The notes under the pieces were generated by a model. That model worked only from the letters and a program-made list of their open reading frames with translations. It made no database searches and had not been told where the DNA came from. A stretch of DNA of 64,000 bases from Vibrio sp. SCSIO 43137 (GTDB lineage: Bacteria; Pseudomonadota; Gammaproteobacteria; Enterobacterales; Vibrionaceae): the NCBI RefSeq assembly GCF_028201475.1, contig NZ_CP116383.1, forward strand, positions 558,001-622,000. Reading direction: 5' to 3'. Shown piece by piece: positions 29,637-38,833 of this stretch. The stretch's first letter is position 1, and each line of letters opens with the position of its first letter. A program made the position numbers and the translations under genes.

Positions 29637-30695
29637 TTAATCTTGGCTAAAACAGGGAAGGACGTCTTCTGTAAAGTAGGGTGGCTGATCAACCCAGAAC
29701 ATATAGTTAACTTTCAGAAACTCTTTTGCGAAAGCGTGTAGCAGGGGAACAATATTATTTCTCTGCTGTTTTACTTTATCAGAGTTAGTCTGACCAATGT
29801 AATTGCCATCCTGAACCGCTATCCCTAATGGAACTGAGTAGTTGCTTTCATGCATCATAGTGATTGCATGATTAAGTTGTCCTCGTCTTTGTACCATTAG
29901 ATCGGGAGCGCCTAATCCTACGCCTATCTCTTCACCGTATTGATAAATCGATTTGAGATAGCCTTCATCTTCCCACGGTAACCATTCTCCCGGCATAAAG
30001 TTGGCATACTGCATAGTGACAGAATCAGGAAAAGCTTCTTTTAATGTCAGCATGTTTTTCTTAAGGGATTGAGCATAAACCGCAGGAGAAAAATCCGTAT
30101 CGTACTTGTTACTTACGCCAATAGCAGATTCTTGTAAGTTAATACCTTCAATACGTCCATCGAATGCTTTTCCCATCGCATTAAGTAACAAAGCAAAGCG
30201 TTTCTGCACATTGGCGTTCCACCTTTTTGCCACCCAGCCTTCAACGATACCTTTATCAGTGCGTTGCTCGATAGTGCCGCCTGCATACTCATTGCTCTGT
30301 AAGTATTCAGGTACACCTTTATATTCCGGATTGAAAGTCACGTCCTGAAGCTGGATAAACAGTTTCTTCCCTTTGCTCTCAAGATACGAGAGATCCGCTT
30401 CTATAGCAGAAAAATCATACTGACCTTTTGCAGGCTCCAGCTCTGCCCAGGGATACATGATTTGAGCACCTTTAAACTGTGTATGAGATAAAAACGGGTG
30501 TCCAATGATCTTCTCTCTGTCACGGGCGAAGTAAACAAAATGTTTGATATCGCCTGCTTGTATAGGGCAGGTAGCAGCTAAAAAGCTTTTATAGGATTCT
30601 GCATATTTGTCTGCAGGGTTCGCCCATTTAGCAAAACTGACTGGGCTTAGCAGTATAGCGTTAAGCAGCAATGCATTGATTAGAATCTTTTTCAT
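29637..30695 (-). CDS. Secreted glycoside-hydrolase-like TIM-barrel protein
   Basis: 352-residue exported protein (Sec signal 1-22, MKKILINALLLNAILLSPVSFA). The segment GAQIMYPWAELEPAKGQYDF followed by DLSYLESKGKKLFIQLQD is the beta2/alpha2 pattern of clan-A-like glycosidases (beta-galactosidase/GH5-type barrels). Glu189 in EGINLQES sits where the acid/base residue is expected, and MFWVDQPPYF near the end resembles the beta8 edge. Two Cys only (43 and 349), possibly one disulfide. Substrate unknown and no sugar transporter or PTS gene is adjacent. I cannot assign a family number from sequence reading alone. Confidence 0.6.
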   Translation of the reverse strand: MKKILINALLLNAILLSPVSFAKWANPADKYAESYKSFLAATCPIQAGDIKHFVYFARDREKIIGHPFLSHTQFKGAQIMYPWAELEPAKGQYDFSAIEADLSYLESKGKKLFIQLQDVTFNPEYKGVPEYLQSNEYAGGTIEQRTDKGIVEGWVAKRWNANVQKRFALLLNAMGKAFDGRIEGINLQESAIGVSNKYDTDFSPAVYAQSLKKNMLTLKEAFPDSVTMQYANFMPGEWLPWEDEGYLKSIYQYGEEIGVGLGAPDLMVQRRGQLNHAITMMHESNYSVPLGIAVQDGNYIGQTNSDKVKQQRNNIVPLLHAFAKEFLKVNYMFWVDQPPYFTEDVLPCFSQD

Positions 30696-30860
30696 CTATT
30701 CTATCTCTTAAGATAAGTAATAAAAGGTGGATATTATATTTTTATATTTATATTTCAAGCTGTTACTGTCTATGTTGTCGTGGTAACAAAAAGTAGAGTT
30801 GCGCAATTGTTGTTGAAAACTGATAAACTTATTTTTAAGTAAATAGTTTGTAAATTTTGT

Positions 30861-31136
30861 ATGAGTAAAAAGCCTGATTGTAAAACCGCGATGTTGCAGC
30901 TGATTGAGCAAGTAAAACAGGAGTTGCCACTCTATGAGTCTGATACTTTTATCTGCGGTCCTGAAGGGCATTGTATCGGCTGCCCAAAGAAACTTCTGGA
31001 ATTAGTAGATAGCGAACTCACGTACTGGCAGCACTCAATTGAATCTGGCAACGTTCCGAACTTTGAAGAAATTTCCCGTTTTGGCAAACTTTGCAAGAAT
31101 GTCAGGCGGGGTTTAGTGCGAAATAATCTGGTATAA
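30861..31136 (+). CDS. Conserved-looking 91-residue protein with CX5CX2C motif
   Basis: Unrecognised cytosolic protein. Four of its five cysteines stand out: FICGPEGHCIGCPKK gives CX5CX2C, with another in GKLCKN near the C terminus, enough for a zinc site or Fe-S cluster (inference). The rest is amphipathic helix (MLQLIEQVKQELPLYE; LLELVDSELTYWQ). Start ATG 30861 follows only a weak ribosome-binding site. The gene is monocistronic and lies between the divergent secreted glycosidase-like gene and the CadC-like regulator. Base composition matches its neighbours. Confidence 0.6.
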   Translation: MSKKPDCKTAMLQLIEQVKQELPLYESDTFICGPEGHCIGCPKKLLELVDSELTYWQHSIESGNVPNFEEISRFGKLCKNVRRGLVRNNLV

Positions 31137-31266
31137 AAACACTAACCTTGTAGATAGCGGAGTTTTTGATTGATCTGCTTATCACTGATACGTTCCCCTT
31201 CTTGATAATTTAAACAAAACTCATTTATTATTGTTATTAGCGCTTTTGATTCAGAACCTTTTTATA

Positions 31267-32688
31267 ATGTCGCAATCCAAAATATATCAGCTTGATACAG
31301 AACCTAATATTACCTTTAATGCTACAGAAAACAGTTTATTAATTTCTGGGGAAGAGCATCACCTTGAGCCGCTTCAGTCCAGAATGTTACTATTTTTTAT
31401 TGAACATAAAGGAGAGGTAGTTAATACGCAAGAGATTGCTTCGGCAGTATGGGATAGAACTGAGGTATCAGATAACCTTGTTCGTCAGGTAATTAGCTTG
31501 TTAAGAACTTTCTTACACGATAAAAAAAGACCTTATACCATTATCAAAACCATCCCTAAACAAGGTTATATTTTTGATATTGATGTTACTGAAATTAAAG
31601 TAGTGACAGAAATCAGTAAACCTAAGGTTAAATTAAAAAATAAAAAGACAATTACTTTTGGTGTATTTAGCTTAGTTATTTCTTTTTTTATTGCTGTTTA
31701 TTTGATCATCAGTACCTTTGATCCTGAAACTGAAACTGAAAAGAAAACAATGGAGCGTTACAACGCGATTACACCAGTGATCTTTAATGCGATTGCTCTG
31801 GATGATAATGCTGAATACGCAATGGCAAAAAGTGTCTATGAATATGTCTATTTTGGATTAAACTCTTCAAAGAATATCATCGGCTATAGAGGAGAGCATC
31901 TAAGTAACAAAGATAAAGAGCAGTTCAGGGAGCGTGGTTATATTTTAAAGTCATGGCTGAAGAGAGATAATCAGACGTATGATATTAACCTTACTCTTCA
32001 GTTTTATGAAGGTGGTAAGCTCCAGTTACATAAGTTTGATAAGTCATTTAGCAAAGAGAGCTTTTTTACCTCTGTTGGTGACCTTATTCTTGAAGTGAAA
32101 ACGTATATCAATAGTCATAAGGATGACTATAATATCTCCAACCACAGAATAACCTCTATTAAAAATTACTCGGACTGGGAAGTCATTGCTAAAGGTATAT
32201 CTCTGTTTTATCAGGGAAAAGGGGCCAGTGAGCTTAAAGTTATTGAACAGCAACTAAAGTCTCTTAAGGAACAAGGACGACAGTATTATCTTCTTGATTC
32301 ACTAAACTCCTATATCTCAACTATGAAGTATCTTAGTGATGGTAATGAAGTAAACAAAGTAACGGCTCTTAAGCAGGCGGAACAGGCATTTGAACGTAAT
32401 CCAAGATGTAATATCGCTAACACGACTCTTGGGATGGCTTTGTTGCTTAATAAAGAGGTGGAAAAAGCTTATCCGTATCTGTTTTTCGCCGCTGAGAGCT
32501 CACCTAGTCCACTCAATTATTACTTGTTAAGTGTTGCAGATGAACAAGCTGATAATTCCAGAGGTGCTGAGTATAATTATCAACGATTTTCAGAGCTTAA
32601 CAAAGAAGGGATAGGTCAAATTCAGGATATTCAGACGTATTTACAAAATCCAAACCTTTCCAAACCTACCACTAAAGAGTTAGACTAA
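31267..32688 (+). CDS. CadC/ToxR-like membrane-anchored transcription regulator with periplasmic TPR-like domain
   Basis: 473 residues. The N-terminal OmpR-type winged helix (about 15-105: LEPLQSRMLLFFIEHKGEVV, SDNLVRQVISLLRTFLHD, TIPKQGYIF) binds DNA. A Lys-rich linker and one TM helix (about 129-149) follow. The large periplasmic domain (about 155-470) contains helical TPR-like units (EQAFERNPRCNIANTTLGMALL). Such proteins sense envelope signals and activate nearby genes directly, without phosphorylation. I chose the ATG at 31267; a TTG at 31231 would add 12 hydrophobic residues and disrupt the domain start. There is no obvious Shine-Dalgarno. Target genes unknown; the 55-residue protein/dsbB-like pair downstream is the first candidate. 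Confidence 0.85.
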   Translation: MSQSKIYQLDTEPNITFNATENSLLISGEEHHLEPLQSRMLLFFIEHKGEVVNTQEIASAVWDRTEVSDNLVRQVISLLRTFLHDKKRPYTIIKTIPKQGYIFDIDVTEIKVVTEISKPKVKLKNKKTITFGVFSLVISFFIAVYLIISTFDPETETEKKTMERYNAITPVIFNAIALDDNAEYAMAKSVYEYVYFGLNSSKNIIGYRGEHLSNKDKEQFRERGYILKSWLKRDNQTYDINLTLQFYEGGKLQLHKFDKSFSKESFFTSVGDLILEVKTYINSHKDDYNISNHRITSIKNYSDWEVIAKGISLFYQGKGASELKVIEQQLKSLKEQGRQYYLLDSLNSYISTMKYLSDGNEVNKVTALKQAEQAFERNPRCNIANTTLGMALLLNKEVEKAYPYLFFAAESSPSPLNYYLLSVADEQADNSRGAEYNYQRFSELNKEGIGQIQDIQTYLQNPNLSKPTTKELD

Positions 32689-32700
32689 TAGTCCTGTTTG

Positions 32701-32728
32701 CCCTTGTTCAACGGGAGTTGAGCAAGGG
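32701..32728 (+). terminator. Hairpin after the CadC-like gene
   Basis: 12-bp stem CCCTTGTTCAAC (32701-32712) / GTTGAGCAAGGG (32717-32728) with one G-U pair. A T run appears only 30 nt later, so it is either a weak terminator or an mRNA-stabilising hairpin. Confidence 0.5.
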
Positions 32729-32869
32729 TAGAAAAGAGCAGTCAAGAATAAGAGATATTTTTTTATTGTTTGTTCGTAACCCCGATTGCCTTGCATCATA
32801 AAATCAGATTAATAACCACCAGATAATAGCTCCAGAAACAAAAACTCATATCCCTGATAGGAGACTATT

Positions 32870-33037
32870 ATGAATACATTAATCTATGTCTTTATGACAT
32901 TAGTTTGTTGGTGGCTTATTAAACAGCCTGAAAAAGAAGGGCGTTCTATTCGCTGGTTTGTAATTTCACTATTAACCCTGGTAGGTTACATCATCGCATA
33001 TATCTGGAAACATCCATTTATATATGGTCCGGTATAA
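32870..33037 (+). CDS. 55-residue two-segment membrane protein upstream of the DsbB-like gene
   Basis: Unrecognised. Starts MNTLIYVFMTLVCWWLIKQP (TM 1), has a charged linker EKEGRSIRW, then a second hydrophobic segment (about 30-46) and the tail KHPFIYGPV. Strong GATAGGAG before the ATG. Its stop is 11 nt from the DsbB-like ATG, whose own AAGGAGG overlaps the stop, so the two are an operon. A small membrane partner encoded beside a DsbB paralogue recalls the Dba-DsbI pair of Campylobacter; this is analogy only. Confidence 0.6.
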   Translation: MNTLIYVFMTLVCWWLIKQPEKEGRSIRWFVISLLTLVGYIIAYIWKHPFIYGPV

Positions 33038-33048
33038 GGAGGCTTATT

Positions 33049-33642
33049 ATGTTTAATTTTGAAATTAGTGAAAATAAATTTTATAACATAGTTGCGATTG
33101 CCACACTTATTCTTGGCTTTGGCATATTTACAGCGACATTTTATGAGCAGGTTTATCTGGGAGATATGCCGTGTGCCAGTTGCTTAATTACACGACAGCT
33201 AATTCTTTTGGTTATGCTCGTTTCTTGTCTTGTAATCAGATATGGACCTAAACCTCAGTTTGTCGGCTTTGTTTTAGTCATCGCAGCGATTGATATCTAT
33301 ATGAGTATCCGTCACTCTAGTTTCCACTGGTTCGTATTTGAAGGAACCGAAGGCCGCTTTATGGGAGTACATATGTATTTCTGGGGCTACCTGCTACAAA
33401 CGGCTGTAGTACTGGTTGTTGGCCTTCTGATGTGTATGCTGCCTAAAGTATTTGATTTTGTGAAATCAGTACCTGAAACAGGTCGCGTGCTGAATAACCT
33501 GCAAAAGATTACTTTCTACACAGTACTGTTCCTGATTGTAAGTAACTTAATCTTGTCATTCGCTTTAGTTGGTCCTCCGCCGCTAAAAGCACCATATCCG
33601 CCAGTATACTGGAGCTGGTTAGAAAACGGTTGGAACTGGTAA
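33049..33642 (+). CDS. DsbB-family thiol oxidase-like membrane protein with one CXXC
   Basis: 197-residue membrane protein with about five hydrophobic segments (11-31, 50-64, 70-87, 110-130, 150-170). The first periplasmic loop carries Cys42-Ala-Ser-Cys45 (GDMPCASCLITRQ), the redox pair that passes electrons to quinone in DsbB. The second periplasmic loop (HSSFHWFVFEGTEGRFMG) has no cysteine, so the Cys104/Cys130-type shuttle pair of E. coli DsbB is missing. Remaining cysteines are in membrane segments. It may therefore pair with a dedicated partner rather than DsbA. Operon with the 55-residue protein; own terminator; no DsbA/DsbL-like gene in this window. Confidence 0.8.
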   Translation: MFNFEISENKFYNIVAIATLILGFGIFTATFYEQVYLGDMPCASCLITRQLILLVMLVSCLVIRYGPKPQFVGFVLVIAAIDIYMSIRHSSFHWFVFEGTEGRFMGVHMYFWGYLLQTAVVLVVGLLMCMLPKVFDFVKSVPETGRVLNNLQKITFYTVLFLIVSNLILSFALVGPPPLKAPYPPVYWSWLENGWNW

Positions 33643-33656
33643 AATATGTAGTTAAA

Positions 33657-33684
33657 AAAGGTGGCGTAAAAGCCACCTTTTTAT
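33657..33684 (+). terminator. Terminator after the DsbB-like gene
   Basis: 9-bp stem AAAGGTGGC (33657-33665) / GCCACCTTT (33672-33680) with T tail. The following 33685-33951 is AT-rich and holds no supported gene. Confidence 0.85.
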
Positions 33685-33951
33685 TGGGAAAATAAATTAT
33701 TAAAACTGATTTTTTATTCAATTTCTTATGGTTAATTAAATATTAAGTGATTATTAATAATTATTAATCTTTTATTCTATATTTTTCTAATGCTTAGCGT
33801 GTTTATATTTTGTTGGTTCTTATCATAAATATGAGAGCTATGCTGCATATTAGATAGAACTAATCTGTAAGAATAACTTTTCTTTAACAGTGCAATTAAG
33901 TGAATAACTATTGCGCGTTTTTTATATCCCCCCAAGAAAAGTATAAAAACT

Positions 33952-35334
33952 ATGAATATTAAACCTCTCGTATTAGCTACATCAATGGCATTACTTGGCT
34001 CACAAGCTGTTATCGCCGCGCCTGATTTCGATAAAATAAAAGCAGACCCTGTTAAACCAAAGAATGTCATAGTACTTATTGGTGACGGCATGGGCGTAGG
34101 ACAGATAGAAATCGCCCGCCATATGGAGTACGGAAAAGCCGGAACCCTCTTTCTTGAGTCGTTACCAAATGTTGCATTAGTCAGAACATATTCGGCAAAC
34201 AAACAGGTAACAGATTCAGCGGCTGCAGGAACAGCACTTGCCACCGCAGTGAAAACCAACAATGCAGCAATTGGTGTTGATCAAGATGGCAATGAAGTTG
34301 ACTCTATACTGGATGATTTCCAGAAGAAAGGTCGCAAAGTCGGTGTGATCTCCACAAACACAGTAACGGATGCTACTCCTGCCGCTTTTACTGCAAGTGT
34401 TGCCAATCGCTATCAGGGACAGCCTGAAGCGGCACGTCAGATGCTTAAGAACAGATATGATGTTTTGCTGGGAGGCGGCTGGAAATATTTTGGTCCTAAA
34501 AAGCAAGATGGTGTTGATTTGTTACCTAAGTATGAAGAGGCAGGCTATACGATTGTAAAAGATAAAGATCAACTCGCTGCTGCAAAAGGGGCTGATAAAC
34601 TTTTAGGCCTGTTTCACAAGTCATATATGAATTATAAGCAAGATCGTGACGATGTAGGCAGTCAGGAGCCAAGTCTTGAGCTGATGACTGAGATGGCAAT
34701 TGATACCCTTAAAAAGGATAAAGATGGTTTCTTCCTTATGGTTGAAGGTGCTCGTATAGACCATGCTGCTCATGCTGCCGACGTTACTGGTGTCTGGAAA
34801 GAGATGATGGAGTTTGACCGTACTGTTGAACAGACCTGGAACTGGGCAAAAGATCGTAAAGATACTTTGGTTGTGGTTCTGGCAGACCATGAAACCATGG
34901 GCTTGTCAGTAACAGAACCAATGGATATTCCTGCATTGAAGAAGATCTCTGTCTCTCCTGAGTATATGGCGGGTAAACTGGTAAAAGCAGAAGATGGTAA
35001 GAGCTTTACTATTGATTCTATTAAGTCTGTCTTTAAGGAATATGCCGGCTTTGAAGTGACAGATGCTCAGGCGGAAGAGCTGAACAAGAATTCACTGTCA
35101 TCTAAAGGCAAGCTTAAGTATCAATATAAGATTGGCTGGGAAATTGGTTCAATGATTGCTGAGCACTATCAGGCTGGCGCAATTGATCGTGCGGTACGCG
35201 CGAACTCAAGTACCGGTGGCCATTCAAGTAATATGGTACCGCTTTTTGCTGCAGGCCCGGGCTCACAATATTTTGAGGGCGTGCTAAACAATACGGATGT
35301 ACCAAAACTTATCCGTACACTAACATCTAAATAA
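33952..35334 (+). CDS. Secreted alkaline phosphatase
   Basis: Periplasmic phosphomonoesterase of the PhoA superfamily, 460 aa, releasing phosphate from organic esters. Sec signal 1-22 (MNIKPLVLATSMALLGSQAV...). Metal and catalytic motifs: Asp45 in LIGDGMG, nucleophile Ser89 in VTDSAAAGTA, VEGARIDHAAHA, VLADHETMGL and the late STGGHSS. The protein contains no cysteine at all, unlike E. coli PhoA with its two disulfides, so the neighbouring DsbB-like protein is not needed for its folding. No convincing Pho box was found upstream, and I cannot say whether PhoB controls it. Confidence 0.92.
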   Translation: MNIKPLVLATSMALLGSQAVIAAPDFDKIKADPVKPKNVIVLIGDGMGVGQIEIARHMEYGKAGTLFLESLPNVALVRTYSANKQVTDSAAAGTALATAVKTNNAAIGVDQDGNEVDSILDDFQKKGRKVGVISTNTVTDATPAAFTASVANRYQGQPEAARQMLKNRYDVLLGGGWKYFGPKKQDGVDLLPKYEEAGYTIVKDKDQLAAAKGADKLLGLFHKSYMNYKQDRDDVGSQEPSLELMTEMAIDTLKKDKDGFFLMVEGARIDHAAHAADVTGVWKEMMEFDRTVEQTWNWAKDRKDTLVVVLADHETMGLSVTEPMDIPALKKISVSPEYMAGKLVKAEDGKSFTIDSIKSVFKEYAGFEVTDAQAEELNKNSLSSKGKLKYQYKIGWEIGSMIAEHYQAGAIDRAVRANSSTGGHSSNMVPLFAAGPGSQYFEGVLNNTDVPKLIRTLTSK

Positions 35335-35352
35335 AAAACCTTATGTTTTCTG

Positions 35353-35383
35353 AAAGCCCTGATAATTTATCAGGGCTTTTCTA
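35353..35383 (+). terminator. Alkaline phosphatase terminator
   Basis: 12-bp stem AAAGCCCTGATA (35353-35364) / TATCAGGGCTTT (35368-35379) followed by TT. Confidence 0.85.
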
Positions 35384-35561
35384 TTTGGCTTAAGAAGAAT
35401 TATGTTTGTATATATATAAATATGAAAAGCAAACGTTTAAATAAGTGATGGAAACAATATTAGTGTGATCATTAAAAAATTTAATAAAGTTACTGGTGAT
35501 ATATATATCAGATAAATGATATATTCATCGCGAATATAAATAAAACTAAGTGGTAACTTAA

Positions 35562-37475
35562 ATGAATGTCATATCGGGCTTTAAGGGCAGGATTATAGCC
35601 GTTGTAACTCTGTTACTGGTTGTGGCTCTGACTATTTCTACCTATCTTTCTTACCGGCAGATTTCTGAAACTATTCAGAAGAACGTCGATGATTACTCCA
35701 TGTTAAAAATTGATAGTACTTCAGATACGATTCAGGCATGGATTCATAACATTAAAAATGCGGTTGTATTAAATGCGCCGGACTTTTCTGCTACGCATAG
35801 TGATGATGAAATAATTCTGATGGTTAATCAGATAGCTCACTCTTCTGCAGCTTCAGGCATCGTAGTTGGCTTCGAAGATGGTCGTTCTTACGGGGATAAA
35901 AGTGGTAAACGTGATTTAGCAAAGTACGATCCAAGAGTTCGTGGCTGGTATAAGCAGGCGAAACAGAAACGTGAGCCTGTCATTACAGATATCTATAAAG
36001 GGGCGTCAAGCGGCAAACTGATGGTGAGTGTTGCGGCTCCTTTTTATAATGCCGGAAACCTTAAAGGTGTATTACTGGCAGACATTGAGCTGGGTTTGCT
36101 GGCTGAAATGGTAAAAGAGCCACCGTTCCCGGGGGCTATGATGGGCTTGTATGATGACTCTAGTCTGACCATCGCTTCCAACGGAGAGGTTGATGTGCCG
36201 GGCGAAACTAAATTGTCAGACTTCTCAGATCTTGATGTACTCACTAAGGCTCTACTGACTGAAGAGCGCGGTCAGACCGAGTATGTACTGGGTGGTGTGG
36301 AAAAAATCGCCTTTTACCGCACTATACAGTTAGATAACGATGTAAGCTGGCACCTTTTGGTAGGCGTAAATAAATCCATCGCCTATGCCAAAGTAAGTGA
36401 AGCTCTGGAAACGGCTTTGTTGACCGCCTCAGCGTTGTTGGTGGTATTGTTGACCATTCTTATTGTGATACTCAATGTTGCTTATCGTCCGATACTGGCA
36501 CTGAAAGCAACCATTGTTGATCTCTCTCAGGGGAATGGTGATCTTACCCGCAGACTGGAAGTGAATAGTCAGGACGATTTAGGGCAGATTGCACAGGCAG
36601 TAAATACCTTTATTGGTAATCTGCAAAACATGATGTTAGAAGTGTCTCGTTCCACACAGCAGATCTCTGCAGATATCGAGGTACTAAAATCTCAGACAGA
36701 GAGCAACGATACTGTATTAGCATCTCATGCAATGGAAACCAGTCAGGTTGTAACAGCAATTAATGAGATGAGCTCGACTGCAGACAGTGTTGCGCAGAGT
36801 GCTTCGCAAACCGCAGAGTTTACCCGTATCACTAGTGATGAAGCTGTTGAGTCAAAATCGGTTGTGAATGGCGCCGTGAGCAGCGTTGCTGATTTGATCA
36901 ATGAAGTTGAAGTTATGGCTGAGAATATTCAGACCATGAATGAAGACTCACAGAAGATCGGCTCTGTTCTTACCGTGATTGGCGAAATTGCTGATCAGAC
37001 TAACCTGTTGGCTCTGAATGCGGCTATCGAAGCTGCCCGTGCTGGTGAGCAGGGCAGAGGCTTTGCTGTTGTGGCGGATGAAGTAAGGGCGCTGGCGGCA
37101 AGAACTCAGCAGAGTACTTCTGAAATCAACACCATGCTGGCCAATCTTAATGAAGGAACCAGAGTGGTTGTTAAGGCGATGGATGATACTAAAGCCCGTT
37201 GTCAGCAAACGGCAGAGACCACAGAAAACGTCAATCAGAGTCTGGATCTAATGGCGAACTCTGTCGTGAAGATTAATGACTTAGGGCTGGAGATTGCTAC
37301 TGCAGCAGAGCAGCAGAGTTCGGTTACTGAAGAAGTTAACCGCAATATGGTTGCTATTCAGAGCATGGTGGATGAGCTGACAGGTAATAGTAGTCAGACA
37401 ATGGATAGCACCAGAAATCTGGCCACAAGTAATCAACAGCTATCTGATATTGTTAAGCAGTTTAAGTTGCAATAA
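35562..37475 (+). CDS. Methyl-accepting chemotaxis protein with dCache sensor
   Basis: Inner-membrane chemoreceptor, 637 aa. TM1 about 10-30; periplasmic double-Cache domain about 35-275 ([13 protein letters not shown] and VSVAAPFYN are typical dCache_1 motifs); TM2 about 283-308; HAMP about 309-361. The methyl-accepting cytoplasmic hairpin follows, with the CheA/CheW-binding tip around residues 475-510 ([20 protein letters not shown]). No C-terminal pentapeptide for CheR tethering. The ligand is unknown; dCache receptors often sense amino acids, amines or carboxylates. Monocistronic, with a strong terminator. Its place after alkaline phosphatase need not imply a phosphate signal. Confidence 0.93.
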   Translation: MNVISGFKGRIIAVVTLLLVVALTISTYLSYRQISETIQKNVDDYSMLKIDSTSDTIQAWIHNIKNAVVLNAPDFSATHSDDEIILMVNQIAHSSAASGIVVGFEDGRSYGDKSGKRDLAKYDPRVRGWYKQAKQKREPVITDIYKGASSGKLMVSVAAPFYNAGNLKGVLLADIELGLLAEMVKEPPFPGAMMGLYDDSSLTIASNGEVDVPGETKLSDFSDLDVLTKALLTEERGQTEYVLGGVEKIAFYRTIQLDNDVSWHLLVGVNKSIAYAKVSEALETALLTASALLVVLLTILIVILNVAYRPILALKATIVDLSQGNGDLTRRLEVNSQDDLGQIAQAVNTFIGNLQNMMLEVSRSTQQISADIEVLKSQTESNDTVLASHAMETSQVVTAINEMSSTADSVAQSASQTAEFTRITSDEAVESKSVVNGAVSSVADLINEVEVMAENIQTMNEDSQKIGSVLTVIGEIADQTNLLALNAAIEAARAGEQGRGFAVVADEVRALAARTQQSTSEINTMLANLNEGTRVVVKAMDDTKARCQQTAETTENVNQSLDLMANSVVKINDLGLEIATAAEQQSSVTEEVNRNMVAIQSMVDELTGNSSQTMDSTRNLATSNQQLSDIVKQFKLQ

Positions 37476-37493
37476 CAGGTTGAGCATGAATAA

Positions 37494-37522
37494 AAAAGAG
37501 CACCTTTAGGTGCTCTTTTTTT
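37494..37522. terminator. Terminator between chemoreceptor and histidine kinase
   Basis: 8-bp core stem AGAGCACC (37497-37504) / GGTGCTCT (37509-37516), flanked by A run and T run, serving convergent genes. Confidence 0.85.
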
Positions 37523-37558
37523 GCTTGTGGCGGAGCGATAGCTGTTTGCAGAGCTCCT

Positions 37559-38833
37559 TTACTTCTTCGTAGAACAAAACCTTACTTCGGCTACGCAACC
37601 GACATCTTTGTCGTTGTTTGTTAACTGAAACTGCCATTGGTATTTGCGGCAGAGCTCTTCGACAATCGCCAGACCTAAGCCGTGCCCGTCCGGTTTATAA
37701 TGTTCCAGACCTGCACCCTTATCTTTGATAGTAAGTGCATGCTTACTTAGGCTGATTTCAATGTCTGAGTCCTGCGTTGCTTCAATCGCATTACGGATAA
37801 GGTTGCCGACAAGTATACGGATTACCGCCTGAGTTGCGTATATCAGTGGAGAGCCGGAGGAGTGGATAACAAGGGATAAATTTTTGTCAGGGTAGTGGCT
37901 TAAATTGCTCTCGGCTATCTCTCTTATTTCCTGCTCGGTAAGCGCTCTTTGAGCAATATCCGACCGGCTATTTTCATAGCGTACTATTGAGAGGAGCGCA
38001 TCCACCATGGTTTTCATCTGCTGTGTTGCTTCATCAATCCTGCCGGACTGTTTCTGAACAAAACTATCTTTTACTTTAAGACTAAGCAGGTTATTAGAAC
38101 CTTGTATCACAGTAAGCGGCGTTCTGAGCTCATGGCTGGCATAACGGGCAAAAGCTTGTTCTCTCTGTAATAACCTTTTGTTCTCGTCCCTGTACCTATT
38201 AAGTTCTATCACTAAGTGTTGAAACTCTTCTGCTGAGCCTGCTGCAATGCTGAAGGGCTCGTCTGCACCCTGGATATGATGGCTGAGTTGCTTCTCGATA
38301 CTGTTTAATGGATCGATAAGCCTTTGGGAAAGCATGTTCAGTAGTTTTTTAAAGATAAGCAGTAGAGTGAGCAGCAAACCAAGAATTACAGAGGCGCCAT
38401 ACAGAATATCATCTTGATTTAACTCAAGAATGCCAAACTCCATCAGGACAACAAATGGCTGGCTTTGTTGTGTTCGGGGATCGGTGTATTGATCCAGATA
38501 AACCATTTGTGCTTCAGGATGAGTGCCGACTTCTGCAACCAAGTATTTTTTCCCCTGAACTGCATTCTGATATTCCGGCGGGAGCTGGCTGAGATCGTTA
38601 TATGCTGTTGTGATTTCATCTAACTTAAACTGACCTGTTTCTCCCGACTGAAAGCGGGCAACGGCCGCTTCTTTGTACAGTACGATCCTACGCTCACCGA
38701 CTCTGTCTTCAGACCAGTCAAGTGTCTGCATAAACACAAGATAAACAAGAAATGAAGTTGCTATAGCGATAGCGACAAATAGAAAAGTGAGTCGTCCTGA
38801 CAGGCTTTGGGTGTTGTAGGAGAAGGGGGACAT
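37559..38833 (-). CDS. Sensor histidine kinase of the envelope cassette
   Basis: 424-residue membrane kinase: TM1 (about 14-35), periplasmic loop (about 36-143), TM2 (about 144-164), HAMP-like linker, dimerisation/phosphoacceptor domain with His234 in YASHELRTPL, and an HATPase domain (NLIRNAIEA, KDKGAGL, GHGLGLAIV). Its ATG shares a base with the regulator's TAA (TAATG), so the pair is co-translated. The signal is unknown. The regulator beside it and the shared direct repeats upstream of the LtaS-like gene suggest that it senses a change in the envelope. Confidence 0.92.
   Translation of the reverse strand: MSPFSYNTQSLSGRLTFLFVAIAIATSFLVYLVFMQTLDWSEDRVGERRIVLYKEAAVARFQSGETGQFKLDEITTAYNDLSQLPPEYQNAVQGKKYLVAEVGTHPEAQMVYLDQYTDPRTQQSQPFVVLMEFGILELNQDDILYGASVILGLLLTLLLIFKKLLNMLSQRLIDPLNSIEKQLSHHIQGADEPFSIAAGSAEEFQHLVIELNRYRDENKRLLQREQAFARYASHELRTPLTVIQGSNNLLSLKVKDSFVQKQSGRIDEATQQMKTMVDALLSIVRYENSRSDIAQRALTEQEIREIAESNLSHYPDKNLSLVIHSSGSPLIYATQAVIRILVGNLIRNAIEATQDSDIEISLSKHALTIKDKGAGLEHYKPDGHGLGLAIVEELCRKYQWQFQLTNNDKDVGCVAEVRFCSTKK

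Noticed and set aside
33861..33951. Possible Pho box upstream of the alkaline phosphatase
   Set aside because: No TGTCA-type repeats 11 bp apart were found before its start, so PhoB control is not claimed.
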